Shown in pieces: positions 8,764-17,026 of a DNA stretch of 64,000 nt. Source of the stretch: Streptomyces antarcticus (GTDB lineage Bacteria; Actinomycetota; Actinomycetes; Streptomycetales; Streptomycetaceae); the NCBI RefSeq assembly GCF_026627255.1, contig NZ_JAPNLM010000002.1:62001-126000 (forward strand). Reading direction: 5' to 3'. The stretch's first letter is position 1; each line of letters starts with the position of its first letter. The position numbers were made by a program, and so were the translations under genes. The notes below the pieces were generated by a model. That model had not been told where the DNA came from, did not search any database, and saw only the letters and a list, made by a program, of their open reading frames with translations.

Positions 8764-9960
8764 GTGATCGAACCTGGCAACAGCACCACGAGCGACAGCA
8801 CCACGAGTACCGGCGCCGCGCACCGCACGGTGCGCCCCGCCGTCCCGCCCGCCGTCCCGCCCGCCGTCCCCCTCACCCTCGGAGTCGAGGAGGAGTTCCT
8901 GCTCGTCGACGCCCGCACGTTCCGGGTGGTCCCCGCCGCCGAGCTCGTCCTCGCCACGGCCGGCGGGCTGCCCGGCGAGCTGCACCCCGAGGGCACCCGC
9001 TACCAGGTGGAGCTGTCCACCCCCGTCGCGCACTCGGCGGCCGCGCTGCGCGAGGAACTCGCCGCCCTCCGCCGCACCCTCGTCCGCGCGGCCCGCGCCC
9101 ACGGCTGCCGGCTGCTGGCCTCGCCCTCGCCGGTCCTGGCCGTGGAGGGACCGCTGCGCCTGACCGACGACGAGCCGCGCCAGCGCGAGCAGCACCACCG
9201 CTTCGGCTCGCTCACCGAGACCCTCGTCAGCTGCGGCCGCCACGTCCACGTCGGCACGCTCGACGTGGACACGGCGGTGGCCGTGTCCAACCGGGTCCGG
9301 CCCTGGCTGCCCACGCTGATCGCGCTGGCCGCCAACTCGCCTTTCTGGGGCGGCCGCGACACCGGCCACGCCAGCTGGCGTGCGATGGCCTGGGCGGGCT
9401 GGCCCTCGGCGGGGCTGCCACCGCACTACACCTCCACCGCGCACTTCCGGCGCTCGGTGCGGACGCTCCTCGACTCCGGGGCGGCCCTGGACACCAAGAT
9501 GGTCTACTGGGACCTCCGCCCCTCGGGGCACTGGCCGACGCTCGAGATCCGGGCGCCGGACATGTCCCCGGACATCGACACGGCCATCCTCCAGGCCGAG
9601 CTGGCCCGGGCCTTGGTCGCCACGGCCCTGCGGGAGATCGCGGAGCGGCGCCCCGAACCGGCGGTGCGGGACGACGTACTGCGCCTGGCGCGCTGGCGGG
9701 CGGCCCACGACGGGCTGGAGGGGTTCGGCCTCGACCCCTACTCGGGCGCGGAACTCCCGGCGGCCGACCTCGCGGAGGCCCTGCTGGACCTGGTCGCCCC
9801 GGAACTGGCGGCCGTGGGCGACCTGGACCACGCGGCGAAGACCCTGGCGGGCCTCCTGCGCGACGGCTCGGGCGCCCACCGCCAACGCGCGGCCTTCGCC
9901 CGCCGCCAGGACCTGACGGACGTACTGCGGCACTTGGCGGACGAGACGGAGAACTTCTAG
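8764..9960 (+). CDS. Carboxylate-amine ligase, YbdK/EgtA-type glutamate-cysteine ligase family
   Basis: This 398-residue enzyme of the GCS2 family makes a peptide-like bond between glutamate or another carboxylate and an amine such as cysteine, using ATP. The signature GVEEEFLLVD is at 40-49, the metal/ATP loop CGRHVHVGTLD is mid-protein, and LEIRAPDMSPDIDTA lies in the second half. The N-tail is Pro/Ala/Val-rich (PPAVPPAVP) and poorly conserved. The GTG start at 8764 follows GGGAGG with good spacing. It is monocistronic. Homologues often have only weak glutamate-cysteine ligase activity, so the true substrate is uncertain; ergothioneine genes are not adjacent. Confidence 0.85.
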   Translation: MIEPGNSTTSDSTTSTGAAHRTVRPAVPPAVPPAVPLTLGVEEEFLLVDARTFRVVPAAELVLATAGGLPGELHPEGTRYQVELSTPVAHSAAALREELAALRRTLVRAARAHGCRLLASPSPVLAVEGPLRLTDDEPRQREQHHRFGSLTETLVSCGRHVHVGTLDVDTAVAVSNRVRPWLPTLIALAANSPFWGGRDTGHASWRAMAWAGWPSAGLPPHYTSTAHFRRSVRTLLDSGAALDTKMVYWDLRPSGHWPTLEIRAPDMSPDIDTAILQAELARALVATALREIAERRPEPAVRDDVLRLARWRAAHDGLEGFGLDPYSGAELPAADLAEALLDLVAPELAAVGDLDHAAKTLAGLLRDGSGAHRQRAAFARRQDLTDVLRHLADETENF

Positions 9961-10037
9961 CCCCGCGGCACGGTCAACCCTTGCGGTCACAGCACTGGCC
10001 ACCCGGCTGCCCACGCATCGCCCACAAGGCGGAATAC

Positions 10038-10076
10038 AAAAGGTGCCCCGGCCCAGCAATCCCGGGTGGGGGCACC
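10038..10076 (-). terminator. Probable original terminator of the tRNA(CAT) gene
   Basis: Read on the minus strand, a stem of GGTGCCCC and GGGGCACC closes a GC-rich loop and is followed by TTTTGT. It lies just outside the outermost displaced tRNA 3' end (10118-10141), where the terminator of the uninterrupted tRNA gene should be. Confidence 0.6.
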
Positions 10077-10117
10077 GAACACCCTGGTCGCAACGTTTCT
10101 GCGGACCAGCCCTGCGG

Positions 10118-10141
10118 TGGGGCGGGTGGGACTCGAACCCA
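10118..10141 (-). other. Displaced 3' end of tRNA(CAT): outer attachment-site remnant
   Basis: The 24 bases are identical to the acceptor and T-arm end of the intact tRNA at 23175-23248, in the same orientation, and diverge inside the variable/T-stem boundary. A hairpin (CTGGTC paired with GACCAG, about 10083-10109) sits at its 3' side. Such partial copies are the usual footprint of integration at a tRNA 3' end. Confidence 0.75.
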
Positions 10142-10394
10142 AACCGGTGACGCGTCTCACGTGCGAAGATACCGGAACAACGGACATAGCCACCCGTTTC
10201 CATCCAGCTGCATCCTCCTCGATCCAGCTCGAACGGGGATCGGTTAGGCGTTCGCCACACCGCCGACGCTCACTCCTACTAACCTGCCAAACTCCGATAA
10301 GCCCAGGGTGGGACCGCCTGCCGCATCATCGAATCGCCAAGTAGGTTCCTTGAGAACGCCTACAGGCCACGGCCAGTCCCAGTCGCGCACGCAA

Positions 10395-10565
10395 TTACGT
10401 TGCGTAGCGAAGCCACCAGCCCCTTGGGGGGCGCACGAGCTCCGTCCGCTCGACCGTAGTGAGCAGATCAGGCCGACTGCCGTGGTCGGCCTCGGCATGG
10501 AGGACCCACAGCCGCAAGGCTTCGTGAATCCCGAGATCCCCGGCCGCCTGGGCGACCGGACGGCC
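10395..10565 (-). pseudogene. IS3-family transposase orfA relic
   Basis: The minus-strand frame reads GRPVAQAAGDLGIHEALRLW, then VLHAEADHG and LLTTVERTEL. This is the helix-turn-helix and following region of IS3/IS407-type OrfA (typically VA..A.DLGIHKEALR.WV..AEAD.G....LTT.ER.EL). One residue of the IHKEALR motif is lost, no start remains, and the frame hits TAA at 10395 before the leucine zipper. No orfB or terminal repeats are seen. Confidence 0.65.
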
Positions 10566-10678
10566 AGGATGCGGCGCACGTCCCGGTCGCGGTCAGGACG
10601 GCGGCGGCAGGGAGCGCAGGCCGTGGATCACGGAGAAAGTGGCCGAGTGCTCCGGTTGCCGTACCTGACGAACCCGGC

Positions 10679-10965
10679 CGCAGTCGGGCGGATCAGATCC
10701 TGGGAGCGCTGACCGCTGGTCACGGCGGACGCGGCACCCAGGGTCAGCGGGATGGTGAGCGGGCGGATCAGGGTGGAGGCGAGGACGATGCCGACGGCCA
10801 GGCAGCAGGGACGACGTCGTTGGCGACGGTCCCCTTGAGAAGCGGCAGCGGTCGGCGCACCAGGGTGGGGAGCTGTCTCGTCGGGATTGGCACGGGTGCG
10901 GTGAATAGGACGAAGGTGAGGAGGAGCGAGGGCACGGTCCCGCCCTCACGGTGAAAGGATCTCAT
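10679..10965 (-). pseudogene. Possible frameshifted membrane-protein remnant
   Basis: On the minus strand, a frame beginning near 10965 gives LLLTFVLFTAP and later LLKGTVANDVVPA. Shifting the frame at about 10800 continues into LAVGIVLASTLIRPLTIPL. Both parts are hydrophobic and fit one membrane protein interrupted by a frameshift. The family was not recognised, and chance open frames cannot be excluded. Confidence 0.25.
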
Positions 10966-11355
10966 TGGCGTGCACCGGAGCGTCAAGGCGTGGGCTGGGT
11001 GCTCCGCCGGTCGAGGGCAAGGTGATTGGCAGGGGCCCGCTGCCCCGGATGCGGCAGAGGGTCGAGGAACACGCCCCGGATGCCGCGCCGGTCGCGGCCG
11101 CACCGGGCCCGCGCCGCCGATGAGTCGTCCGCGGTGGACGACTCCAGGCAACGGGTACCGTGCCGACCGGTATCCGCTTCGGGTCGGTTCCTCGGTGGGG
11201 TGCGTGGCGATGGCTCCCGCGGCTCGTCCACCGGGTGACGGTCCGCCATCGGGATGTCCGATCCTGCGAACAGCGACGAAGCGGCCCGTGGGCCCTAAGA
11301 ACGGCCGACAGCTCGCCGGATACGCCGTTCACGCCACCCCGACGGGGCTGTGGCA

Positions 11356-12078
11356 CTAGCCGCAAGAAGAAGCCCTGTCCGCGGAGTTCGTCGGCTCTCG
11401 GCGGCCAGGCACCGCCAGGCCCGACTCATAGGCCGCGATCACCGCCTGGATGCGGTCACGGAGGCCGAGTTTGGCGAGAATGCTGCTGACGTGGGTCTTC
11501 ACGGTGTGTTCGCTGATGACCATGGTCGCGGCTATCTCCGGATTGGTGAGGCCGCGTGCGAGCAGGCGCAGGGTTTCGGTCTCGCGCGCGGTGAGGGAGC
11601 CGAGGCGCGGGTCCGGGAGCAGCGACACCGCGGTGGGTGCGCTGGTGCAATGGGTGATGAGCTTTCTGGTGATGGAGGGCGAGAGGAGGGACTCACCGCC
11701 CGCGACGACCCGTACCGCGTGGGCGAGATCGTCGCGCCGGACGTCCTTCAGCAGAAAACCGCTCGCACCCGCGCGCAGCGCCTCGAAGACGTACGCGTCG
11801 AGGTCGAAGGTGGTCAGGATGATGACGCGGGTGGCGCTGGTGGCGCAGATTTCGGCGGTGGCGGTGAGGCCGTCCGTTCCCGGCATGCGGATGTCGAGCA
11901 GTGCGACGTCCGGGGTGTGGTCCCGTACCGCCCTGATCGCTTCGGCGCCGTCGGCGGCTTCCGCGACGACGTGGATGTCCGACTGGGCGTCCAGGATCAT
12001 CGCGAAGCCGGCACGGACCAGTTCCTGGTCGTCGGCGACGAGCACGCGCAGCGGCTCGGCCGCCGTACCGCCGCTCAT
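11356..12078 (-). CDS. LuxR/NarL-family response regulator
   Basis: This 240-residue regulator is phosphorylated by the kinase encoded just upstream. The receiver domain is residues 9-125, with acidic pair Asp16/Asp17, phosphoacceptor Asp62 in LLDIRMPG and Lys111 in FLLKDV. The LuxR-type helix-turn-helix is at about 171-230 (LTARETETLRLLARG, then ISEHTVKTHVSSILAKL). The ATG overlaps the kinase stop by four bases (ATGA), so the pair is co-translated. It sits inside the outer tRNA-bounded segment and was probably acquired with it. The regulated genes are not evident; the adjacent membrane protein is the best candidate. Confidence 0.9.
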   Translation of the reverse strand: MSGGTAAEPLRVLVADDQELVRAGFAMILDAQSDIHVVAEAADGAEAIRAVRDHTPDVALLDIRMPGTDGLTATAEICATSATRVIILTTFDLDAYVFEALRAGASGFLLKDVRRDDLAHAVRVVAGGESLLSPSITRKLITHCTSAPTAVSLLPDPRLGSLTARETETLRLLARGLTNPEIAATMVISEHTVKTHVSSILAKLGLRDRIQAVIAAYESGLAVPGRREPTNSADRASSCG

Positions 12079-13268
12079 GACGGGGGGAGGAGCGGGAGGC
12101 GAGCGCGGACCCGGAAGCCGGGGCCGTCGGGACAGGGCCCGCATTCGGCGGTCCCGCCGCACGAACGCGCACGTTCCCGGATGTTGATCAGACCGTGGCC
12201 GCCGGAGAGGAGGGAGCGGGCGGGCCGCTGTCCGGCGACCGCTCCGCCGTCGGTGATGTCGAGCTGCACGATGCCTCGGTCTTCCTGCCAGTGGAAGTGA
12301 ATCCGGGCACGATCGGTGCCCGCATGCCTGACGATATTGGTCAACGCCTCCTGGACGATGCGGAACGCGGCGGTCTCCACATGCGGGGCGAGCGGACGGG
12401 GGCCCGCTCGGTCGGGCTGCGGGTACTCGACGGTGATTCCCGAGCCGTCGGCCTGCGTGCACTCGACGGTGAGCCCCGATCCGGCAGTCAGGACGAGCAG
12501 GTCGGCGAGGCCGGGCTGAGGGGTGCGCTCGGGCTCCGGGGCCCGGTCCGGGGCGAGCACCTCCAGGATCCCTCTCAGCTGCACCATCGCGTCGCGTCCC
12601 GCACCCGCGATGGCATCGAAGGTGCGTTCGGCGCGAGCCGGGTCCGTGGCCAGGACCACGGGTCCGGCCTCGGCCTGGACGACCATCAGGCTCACCGCGT
12701 GGGACAGGATGTCGTGCATGTCCCGGGCGATTCTGGCGCGTTCGGCGAGTGCGGCCTTCTCGGCCTCTGCCTGACGCTCGTGCTCCAGCCGTTCCGCGTG
12801 GGCCCGGCCGGCGGCGGACGCCCTGCCGAGCGCGTAGGCCGCGACGCATAGCACGCTCATCCGCAGTCCGGATTCGGAGGAGGCGAGCGCAAAGCTGCCG
12901 AGTACGGTCACGGCGACGACGGTGTGACGGGCCCATCGTCCCGACCGCTCGGCGACCGAGTGGATCGCCACCAGGGCGGCGTACCAAACCGGTTGGGCCG
13001 GCACCTCGCCGACGTGGTCGTAGCTGCTGGTCGCCACGAGACTCACCATCAGTACGGGTACCGGGTGGCTCCGCCGCCAGTACAGCGGCGCCGCCGAGAC
13101 CAGCACGACCAGGGCACCCCACCCGTCCCATGGCCCGCCGCCCCCGTCGGCCCGTGCGGCGAAGGGCCAGAGTTGGGCGGCGGCCACGAGGACCGTGAGC
13201 CCGGTGTCGACGGCCTGCGGGGACATCGGGCCGAGCCGCTCCCGTATCCGGTCGGCCCGCGCCCTCAC
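12075..13268 (-). CDS. Membrane sensor histidine kinase, HisKA_3 type
   Basis: About 397 residues. The N-terminal half has four to five membrane helices and almost no extracytoplasmic loop, an intramembrane-sensing architecture typical of cell-envelope-stress kinases. A coiled coil rich in Glu/Ala then leads to ARDMHDILSH (phosphorylated His near 185), the N-box FRIVQEALTNIVRHAG and the G-box GGHGLINIRERA. The GTG at 13268 follows GGGGAG, although the spacing is tight; a GTG at 13352 would overlap the upstream gene. It forms an operon with the response regulator (4-bp overlap) and probably with the membrane protein upstream (46-bp gap). Confidence 0.87.
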   Translation of the reverse strand: MRARADRIRERLGPMSPQAVDTGLTVLVAAAQLWPFAARADGGGGPWDGWGALVVLVSAAPLYWRRSHPVPVLMVSLVATSSYDHVGEVPAQPVWYAALVAIHSVAERSGRWARHTVVAVTVLGSFALASSESGLRMSVLCVAAYALGRASAAGRAHAERLEHERQAEAEKAALAERARIARDMHDILSHAVSLMVVQAEAGPVVLATDPARAERTFDAIAGAGRDAMVQLRGILEVLAPDRAPEPERTPQPGLADLLVLTAGSGLTVECTQADGSGITVEYPQPDRAGPRPLAPHVETAAFRIVQEALTNIVRHAGTDRARIHFHWQEDRGIVQLDITDGGAVAGQRPARSLLSGGHGLINIRERARSCGGTAECGPCPDGPGFRVRARLPLLPPS

Positions 13269-13314
13269 GTCTCCCCAGGCCGCAGTTCTCCCCGCCACAA
13301 CTCCCCCTGACGCG

Positions 13315-13941
13315 TCACCGCGCACCGGCCACCGCCTGGCTCTGCGCACCACGGCCGTCCGCCGTGCCGGAGGCGGCCCGCCTCGACTCCATCACCCGCG
13401 CGATCTGCGCGAAGGAGACGGACAGTAGCAGCGCCCCGACCGGGATCAGGTCCTTGTCGGCCAGCGGCATCACCAGGTCGGCGAGGACGAGGAGCGCCGT
13501 CCACGACTTGAGCACCCGGAGCACGGCCAGCCGCACGATGAGGGCGAGCATCCCCACGTAGAAGAGGTACGGTCCGAAGTCGTAGACGACCGGTGCCACG
13601 CCGGGGGCCTGCGAGACCCGTTCCGTGAACAGCGACATCTCCAGGTGGTCCGCGGACACCGCCCCCGCCACCAGGTCGATCCCGAACTGCACCAGCAGGA
13701 CAGCGGCTCCGGCCGTCGCCGCCCAGTGCGCCACCGCCGCGACGCGGTCCCCTGACGGGGCGAGCCCCCTCAGCCGGCGGAACACCACCACGAACAGCAC
13801 CAGTGCCGCGCTGAACGCCAGATGCCCGAGGGTCCAGGCGGGGCCAGGGCCCCGCTCGCCGTCCAGCCCGTCCACGATCCGGAACAGGCCGTAGCTGAAG
13901 GTGAGCGCGGGTACCGCGAGCATGACCGTACGAGAATTCAT
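13315..13941 (-). CDS. Multipass membrane protein of unknown function
   Basis: This 208-residue protein has about six hydrophobic helices and very short loops, starting MNSRTVMLAVPALTFSYG. The ATG at 13941 follows GGGAGTC and is preferred to a start at 14004, which would add a hydrophilic, unlikely tail. It is co-directional with the two-component genes, lies 46 bp upstream of the kinase and is likely the first gene of that operon, so it may be an accessory sensor subunit or a target. The family was not recognised. Confidence 0.7.
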   Translation of the reverse strand: MNSRTVMLAVPALTFSYGLFRIVDGLDGERGPGPAWTLGHLAFSAALVLFVVVFRRLRGLAPSGDRVAAVAHWAATAGAAVLLVQFGIDLVAGAVSADHLEMSLFTERVSQAPGVAPVVYDFGPYLFYVGMLALIVRLAVLRVLKSWTALLVLADLVMPLADKDLIPVGALLLSVSFAQIARVMESRRAASGTADGRGAQSQAVAGAR

Positions 13942-14760
13942 CAGTGACTCCCAACTCCAGTGTGATCGCCGGGCGTTCGTGCGCCCGGCGGGAACATCAC
14001 TCATCCTGGAGCGTCCGGCCTCCTGGCGGATCGCCGGAGCGAGGGGTTTTGGCCCTCCCTCGTGCGACGGATGCGGCCATCACCGTGACCGCGCGCAGGG
14101 CGGCTCGCGCCGCCTCTCCTGCCAACCACACAGCCCCTCCCCGACTCACCCCGTCCGCTCGCATATTGCGAGGGCGCTGTGGCGGTAGGCACGGGAGAGA
14201 CGCGGGTCCACCCATATAAACCAGGACATCACTCCAGGATTCATACGCACCACAAAAACCCCTGAGTGATGTAGGACACACGTGCCTACCACAGGGAAGC
14301 GGCGAGTTCACGTCCGCCGAACTCGCGGAACACCCCGGATGAATGGACAGTGCCGGACCTCTGCCAGGCAGGACTGGAGAGCCATCCTTCAGCGTGCGCG
14401 AGTTTCAGGTGCGGAAGTACAGGTTCCGGAGCCGGGGTGGAGGCGTCGAGGGACTACGCCGGTTGCTCCGGCAGCCGTCAGATCGACCGCCGGCCCCTCA
14501 TCACATTCCGCGGCAGCTTATTGCGCACAAGACAGACAGACCACGAGACGGCAGCCACAAGCGTCGATGCGGTGGGGTTGGGCGGAGTGCGGCGTCTCCC
14601 GCAACGACCGTGGGACCGTTCCACGGCGCTCCCACGGAGGCGTCGCCAAAACCCCAGGCCAAAGCCGCTCAGGGCTCGTCTTCGATGCGCGAAGACACAC
14701 GTTCGCCACACCCCCGCGAGGCAAACGCCACACGCGAAATGCCCCCAAAGAAACACGTTT
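13942..14760. other. 0.8 kb intergenic stretch with no supported gene
   Basis: Several frames stay open on both strands, but none shows the third-position G/C bias of neighbouring genes or a recognisable domain, and integrase motifs (the R..HxLR..Y box) are absent. It presumably contains the promoter of the operon reading left from 13941 and decayed element sequence up to the attachment remnant at 14797. Confidence 0.5.
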
Positions 14761-14788
14761 CCCCAGGTCAGAACGATTCTGCCTGGGG
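14761..14788 (-). terminator. Hairpin following the inner displaced tRNA 3' end
   Basis: Inverted repeat CCCCAGG-t-CAGAA, loop CGA, TTCTG-CCTGGGG. It lies eight bases beyond the tRNA 3'-end copy at 14797-14842, the position a tRNA terminator would occupy. It shares no sequence with the hairpins near 10038 or 23134. Confidence 0.6.
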
Positions 14789-14796
14789 ATGCTCGG

Positions 14797-14842
14797 TGGG
14801 GCGGGTCGGACTCGAACCCACGGCCGACGGATTATGAGTCCG
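14797..14842 (-). other. Displaced 3' half of tRNA(CAT): attachment site between two elements
   Basis: Forty-six bases match the intact tRNA gene from the discriminator base through the T-arm, variable loop and anticodon loop to the anticodon stem, with one mismatch in the T-stem (14807). This half-tRNA length, ending in the anticodon stem, is typical of attP identity segments of actinomycete integrative elements. It marks the far end of the segment that starts at the intact tRNA. Confidence 0.85.
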
Positions 14843-15127
14843 ATCAAGGACGATCCGGAGGATGCCGCCGGATGATCCACTCTGCCGTTCCGGCTGGTCA
14901 CAGGCTGCGCGCACCGCCTCGGCGTGACGCCATCTGCCGCCTCATTCTGGTGCGTCCGTTCCCATCGGGTTCTCAGCTCGTTCTCAAGACGCACCAGCCC
15001 TGAGCAGCCTTTATGCGGCGCCGCCCTGGCCTTTGGCGGCGCCGCTCGGCCAGCCTGAGGCCGTGCCGACCCGCTATGCGATCATCTGCCAATTCTGGAG
15101 ATCGCAGGTTACGAAGACGGCCCACTG

Positions 15128-15646
15128 GTGGACGGTTCGAGGTTCCTCGACCTCCCTCTCTTCTGGCCGTGCCACCTCGGTTCAAGCCTCTGGGGCGAGG
15201 AAGCACAGGCCATCGCCTTCGGCCCCGACTGGGACGACGCTCAAGAGCTGTACAAGACCCTGTCGTCCCCCGATGCGTGGCCGACGTTCACCGTGCACTT
15301 GCACTCCGGGTACGCACTCCACGTCGTCTATCGCAACTTGGAGGGCGACCACGGCGTCGACTACCTGCTCTCCCACCCCGACTGGACGGAAGCCGTCACC
15401 CTCGCCACCGACGATGGCCACTTCATGGGGCCCGGCCTGTCATGGCGCGAGCTCGAATCCGTAGCAACTCAAGCCGCCGGCGCCCTCGACCCGAACGCTC
15501 GGCTGCTGCTGCTCTTCCCCATGCTGGGAGATGCCGACGTACCCGAAACCGCGGCAACTCGTCTCGCCGCAGCGGTTGCAGCCCTCACTCTCGTCGAAGA
15601 CCCTGCCCAACTCGCTCGCCTGTTGCTTCTAAATCAGGGCCAGTGA
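15128..15646 (+). CDS. Hypothetical Streptomyces protein
   Basis: This 172-residue acidic cytoplasmic protein has no signal or membrane segment. Open, protein-like sequence (LEIAGYEDGPL) continues upstream of the GTG at 15128 but meets no ATG or GTG before a stop near 15058, so the native start may have been lost or may be a rare CTG/ATT codon. Notable stretches are DGSRFLDLPLFWPCHLG and YRNLEGDHGVDYLLSHPDW. I recall similar small proteins as common in Streptomyces but cannot name a family. Position inside the island suggests accessory cargo; an immunity-type role is possible but unsupported. Confidence 0.55.
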   Translation: MDGSRFLDLPLFWPCHLGSSLWGEEAQAIAFGPDWDDAQELYKTLSSPDAWPTFTVHLHSGYALHVVYRNLEGDHGVDYLLSHPDWTEAVTLATDDGHFMGPGLSWRELESVATQAAGALDPNARLLLLFPMLGDADVPETAATRLAAAVAALTLVEDPAQLARLLLLNQGQ

Positions 15647-15790
15647 GAAGCCCCTAACTGGCAACAAAAGGGCGACCAATGGGTCTGCGACGGCTCCCAC
15701 AGCTTCCGCAACCCATTGAATGGGTTCACCCTAACCCCGGCTCAGCTCACAGCCGTCAGCAGCGCCTTGAAGGCAAGCGTTAACCGCTAG
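15647..15790 (+). pseudogene. Orphan C-terminal coding fragment
   Basis: Immediately after the stop of the previous gene the same frame stays open for 47 codons: QWVCDGSHSFRNPLNGF, then LTPAQLTAVSSALKAS, ending in TAG at 15788. It has protein-like composition but no start codon or ribosome site. It looks like the tail of a gene whose 5' part was deleted, or a read-through extension. It abuts the convergent HNH gene directly. Confidence 0.35.
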
Positions 15791-16786
15791 CTACAAGCGA
15801 TGCCCGTAGGTTTCGACAACAAATTTCTTGACTCCAGTCAATCCAGGGTATGGGTCACCCGATAGACGATGCTCATCAGCATATGAAGGCCGGAAGTGCT
15901 CGAACCTCAAGAATTCATTCGGCCCACGAGTGACGGAAATCCTGCCTTCATCAAACCGATACCCATAATCAACCTCATCGCGAACTCGATCGCAGATCAA
16001 GTTCGCGGCAGCCGTAGCATGGTAAACGAGCTCATGAATCAAGTCGACTAGGAAATCGAACTCGTCTCCATATTGCTTGTAAAGCTTTTCGTCCCAGTCG
16101 ATCTCCTTGTGCTTCTCTCGGAGGCAAAACCGGTCCCGCATGTTCCGATGATATGCGAACTCTCGATCGATCACGCCGATCAGATCCCTCCAGACGTCCG
16201 CGAAGATTTTCACGGCTCGCTGAACACCTGAGAAGTGCGACGTGGGCCAAGCGCGGTTACTCAACCAGATAACGGTTGCCGAATAGCGGTCGAACCTGTC
16301 TCGGTCGATAACTGGCGACGGCACCAACAGCGAGGAAGTCCAGGCATCCCATTCATCCAAGTCAACGCGCCGACTCCACTCACCAATGAACCTGCTGGTA
16401 CGTTCGGCCGCTTCTTCACCTCCCCCCAACGACCTTTCCATATTGCGATCGACTGCCGCTTCATGCTCCCGTTTCATCTCGCGGAGGACGTCGACCGAGA
16501 AGTACCGACCTCCGGCCGCATCGATCACTTTATGATGCTCTTCGCAGAGTAGAATTAGATTAGCGCAGCTATCCCTGCTCTTTTGTGACATCTCCGGATC
16601 AGCCCGCGGCCCACTATCCGACTCCGCGACAATGTGAGCCTCCTCTCCCAGGGTTACACTTTGCGCCGTCGAGGTTTCGACATACTCCCCTATTTCTCTG
16701 ATTAGCTTCTTCTCGCATTCCGGAAACGCGCACCTTCCGCCCGATCGACCCCAGAGATGCTTGCGGTCGACTGCAGAAATCCCCAT
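15791..16786 (-). CDS. HNH endonuclease with C-terminal helical domain, defence-type
   Basis: This 331-residue protein is a probable metal-dependent nuclease. The HNH domain spans residues 1-110, with zinc/structural Cys19 and Cys24, EEAHIVAES with His51, GPRADP, Asn76, and LLCEEHH with Cys81, His84 and His85. This layout matches HNH domains that serve as effectors in several anti-phage systems (for example Cap5-like and other HNH fusions). The C-terminal 200 residues are Trp/Tyr/Arg/Asp-rich and helical, with no SAVED or other sensor domain that I recognise. Its base composition is clearly more AT-rich than all neighbours, a sign of horizontal transfer. The ATG follows GGATGGAG. The biological target is not known. 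Confidence 0.75.
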   Translation of the reverse strand: MGISAVDRKHLWGRSGGRCAFPECEKKLIREIGEYVETSTAQSVTLGEEAHIVAESDSGPRADPEMSQKSRDSCANLILLCEEHHKVIDAAGGRYFSVDVLREMKREHEAAVDRNMERSLGGGEEAAERTSRFIGEWSRRVDLDEWDAWTSSLLVPSPVIDRDRFDRYSATVIWLSNRAWPTSHFSGVQRAVKIFADVWRDLIGVIDREFAYHRNMRDRFCLREKHKEIDWDEKLYKQYGDEFDFLVDLIHELVYHATAAANLICDRVRDEVDYGYRFDEGRISVTRGPNEFLRFEHFRPSYADEHRLSGDPYPGLTGVKKFVVETYGHRL

Positions 16787-17026
16787 GTTGCTCCATCCGT
16801 AAAACCCAGTGTTGGCAACATGATGCAGGCTGACGAGGAGAATATCCGCTGTTTCATAGGATTGCAGGGCCTGCTACACAACCGCGATTGACACTCGCTG
16901 CCGCCCCCGCCAGAACGACAACACTCCCCGCGCGACTGCTCCTGTCGGTACCTTGCTAGTGAGCTGGCCGAAGGCGCCGTCACGTCGACAGGTACGCCAG
17001 GCCGCGCAGGCACAGGGGGTGCGCTG

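Larger units (their letters stand above)
9961..11355. other. 1.4 kb without an intact gene: left boundary of the accessory block
   Basis: It holds, in order, a terminator hairpin, a 24-bp copy of the tRNA(CAT) 3' end, a decayed IS3 orfA, a possible membrane-protein remnant on the minus strand (10679-10965) and about 400 bp (10966-11355) in which I see no conserved reading frame. Frames that stay open here have codon use unlike the neighbouring genes. Confidence 0.6.

Noticed and set aside
10946..11365. Overlapping open frames on both strands near the left edge of the accessory block
   Set aside because: Arg/Pro/Ser-rich, no domain, no start site; more likely decayed DNA.
14282..15003. Open frames around the inner attachment copy considered as an integrase remnant
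   Set aside because: No HxxR or tyrosine-recombinase box, and two of the frames run across the tRNA fragment itself.
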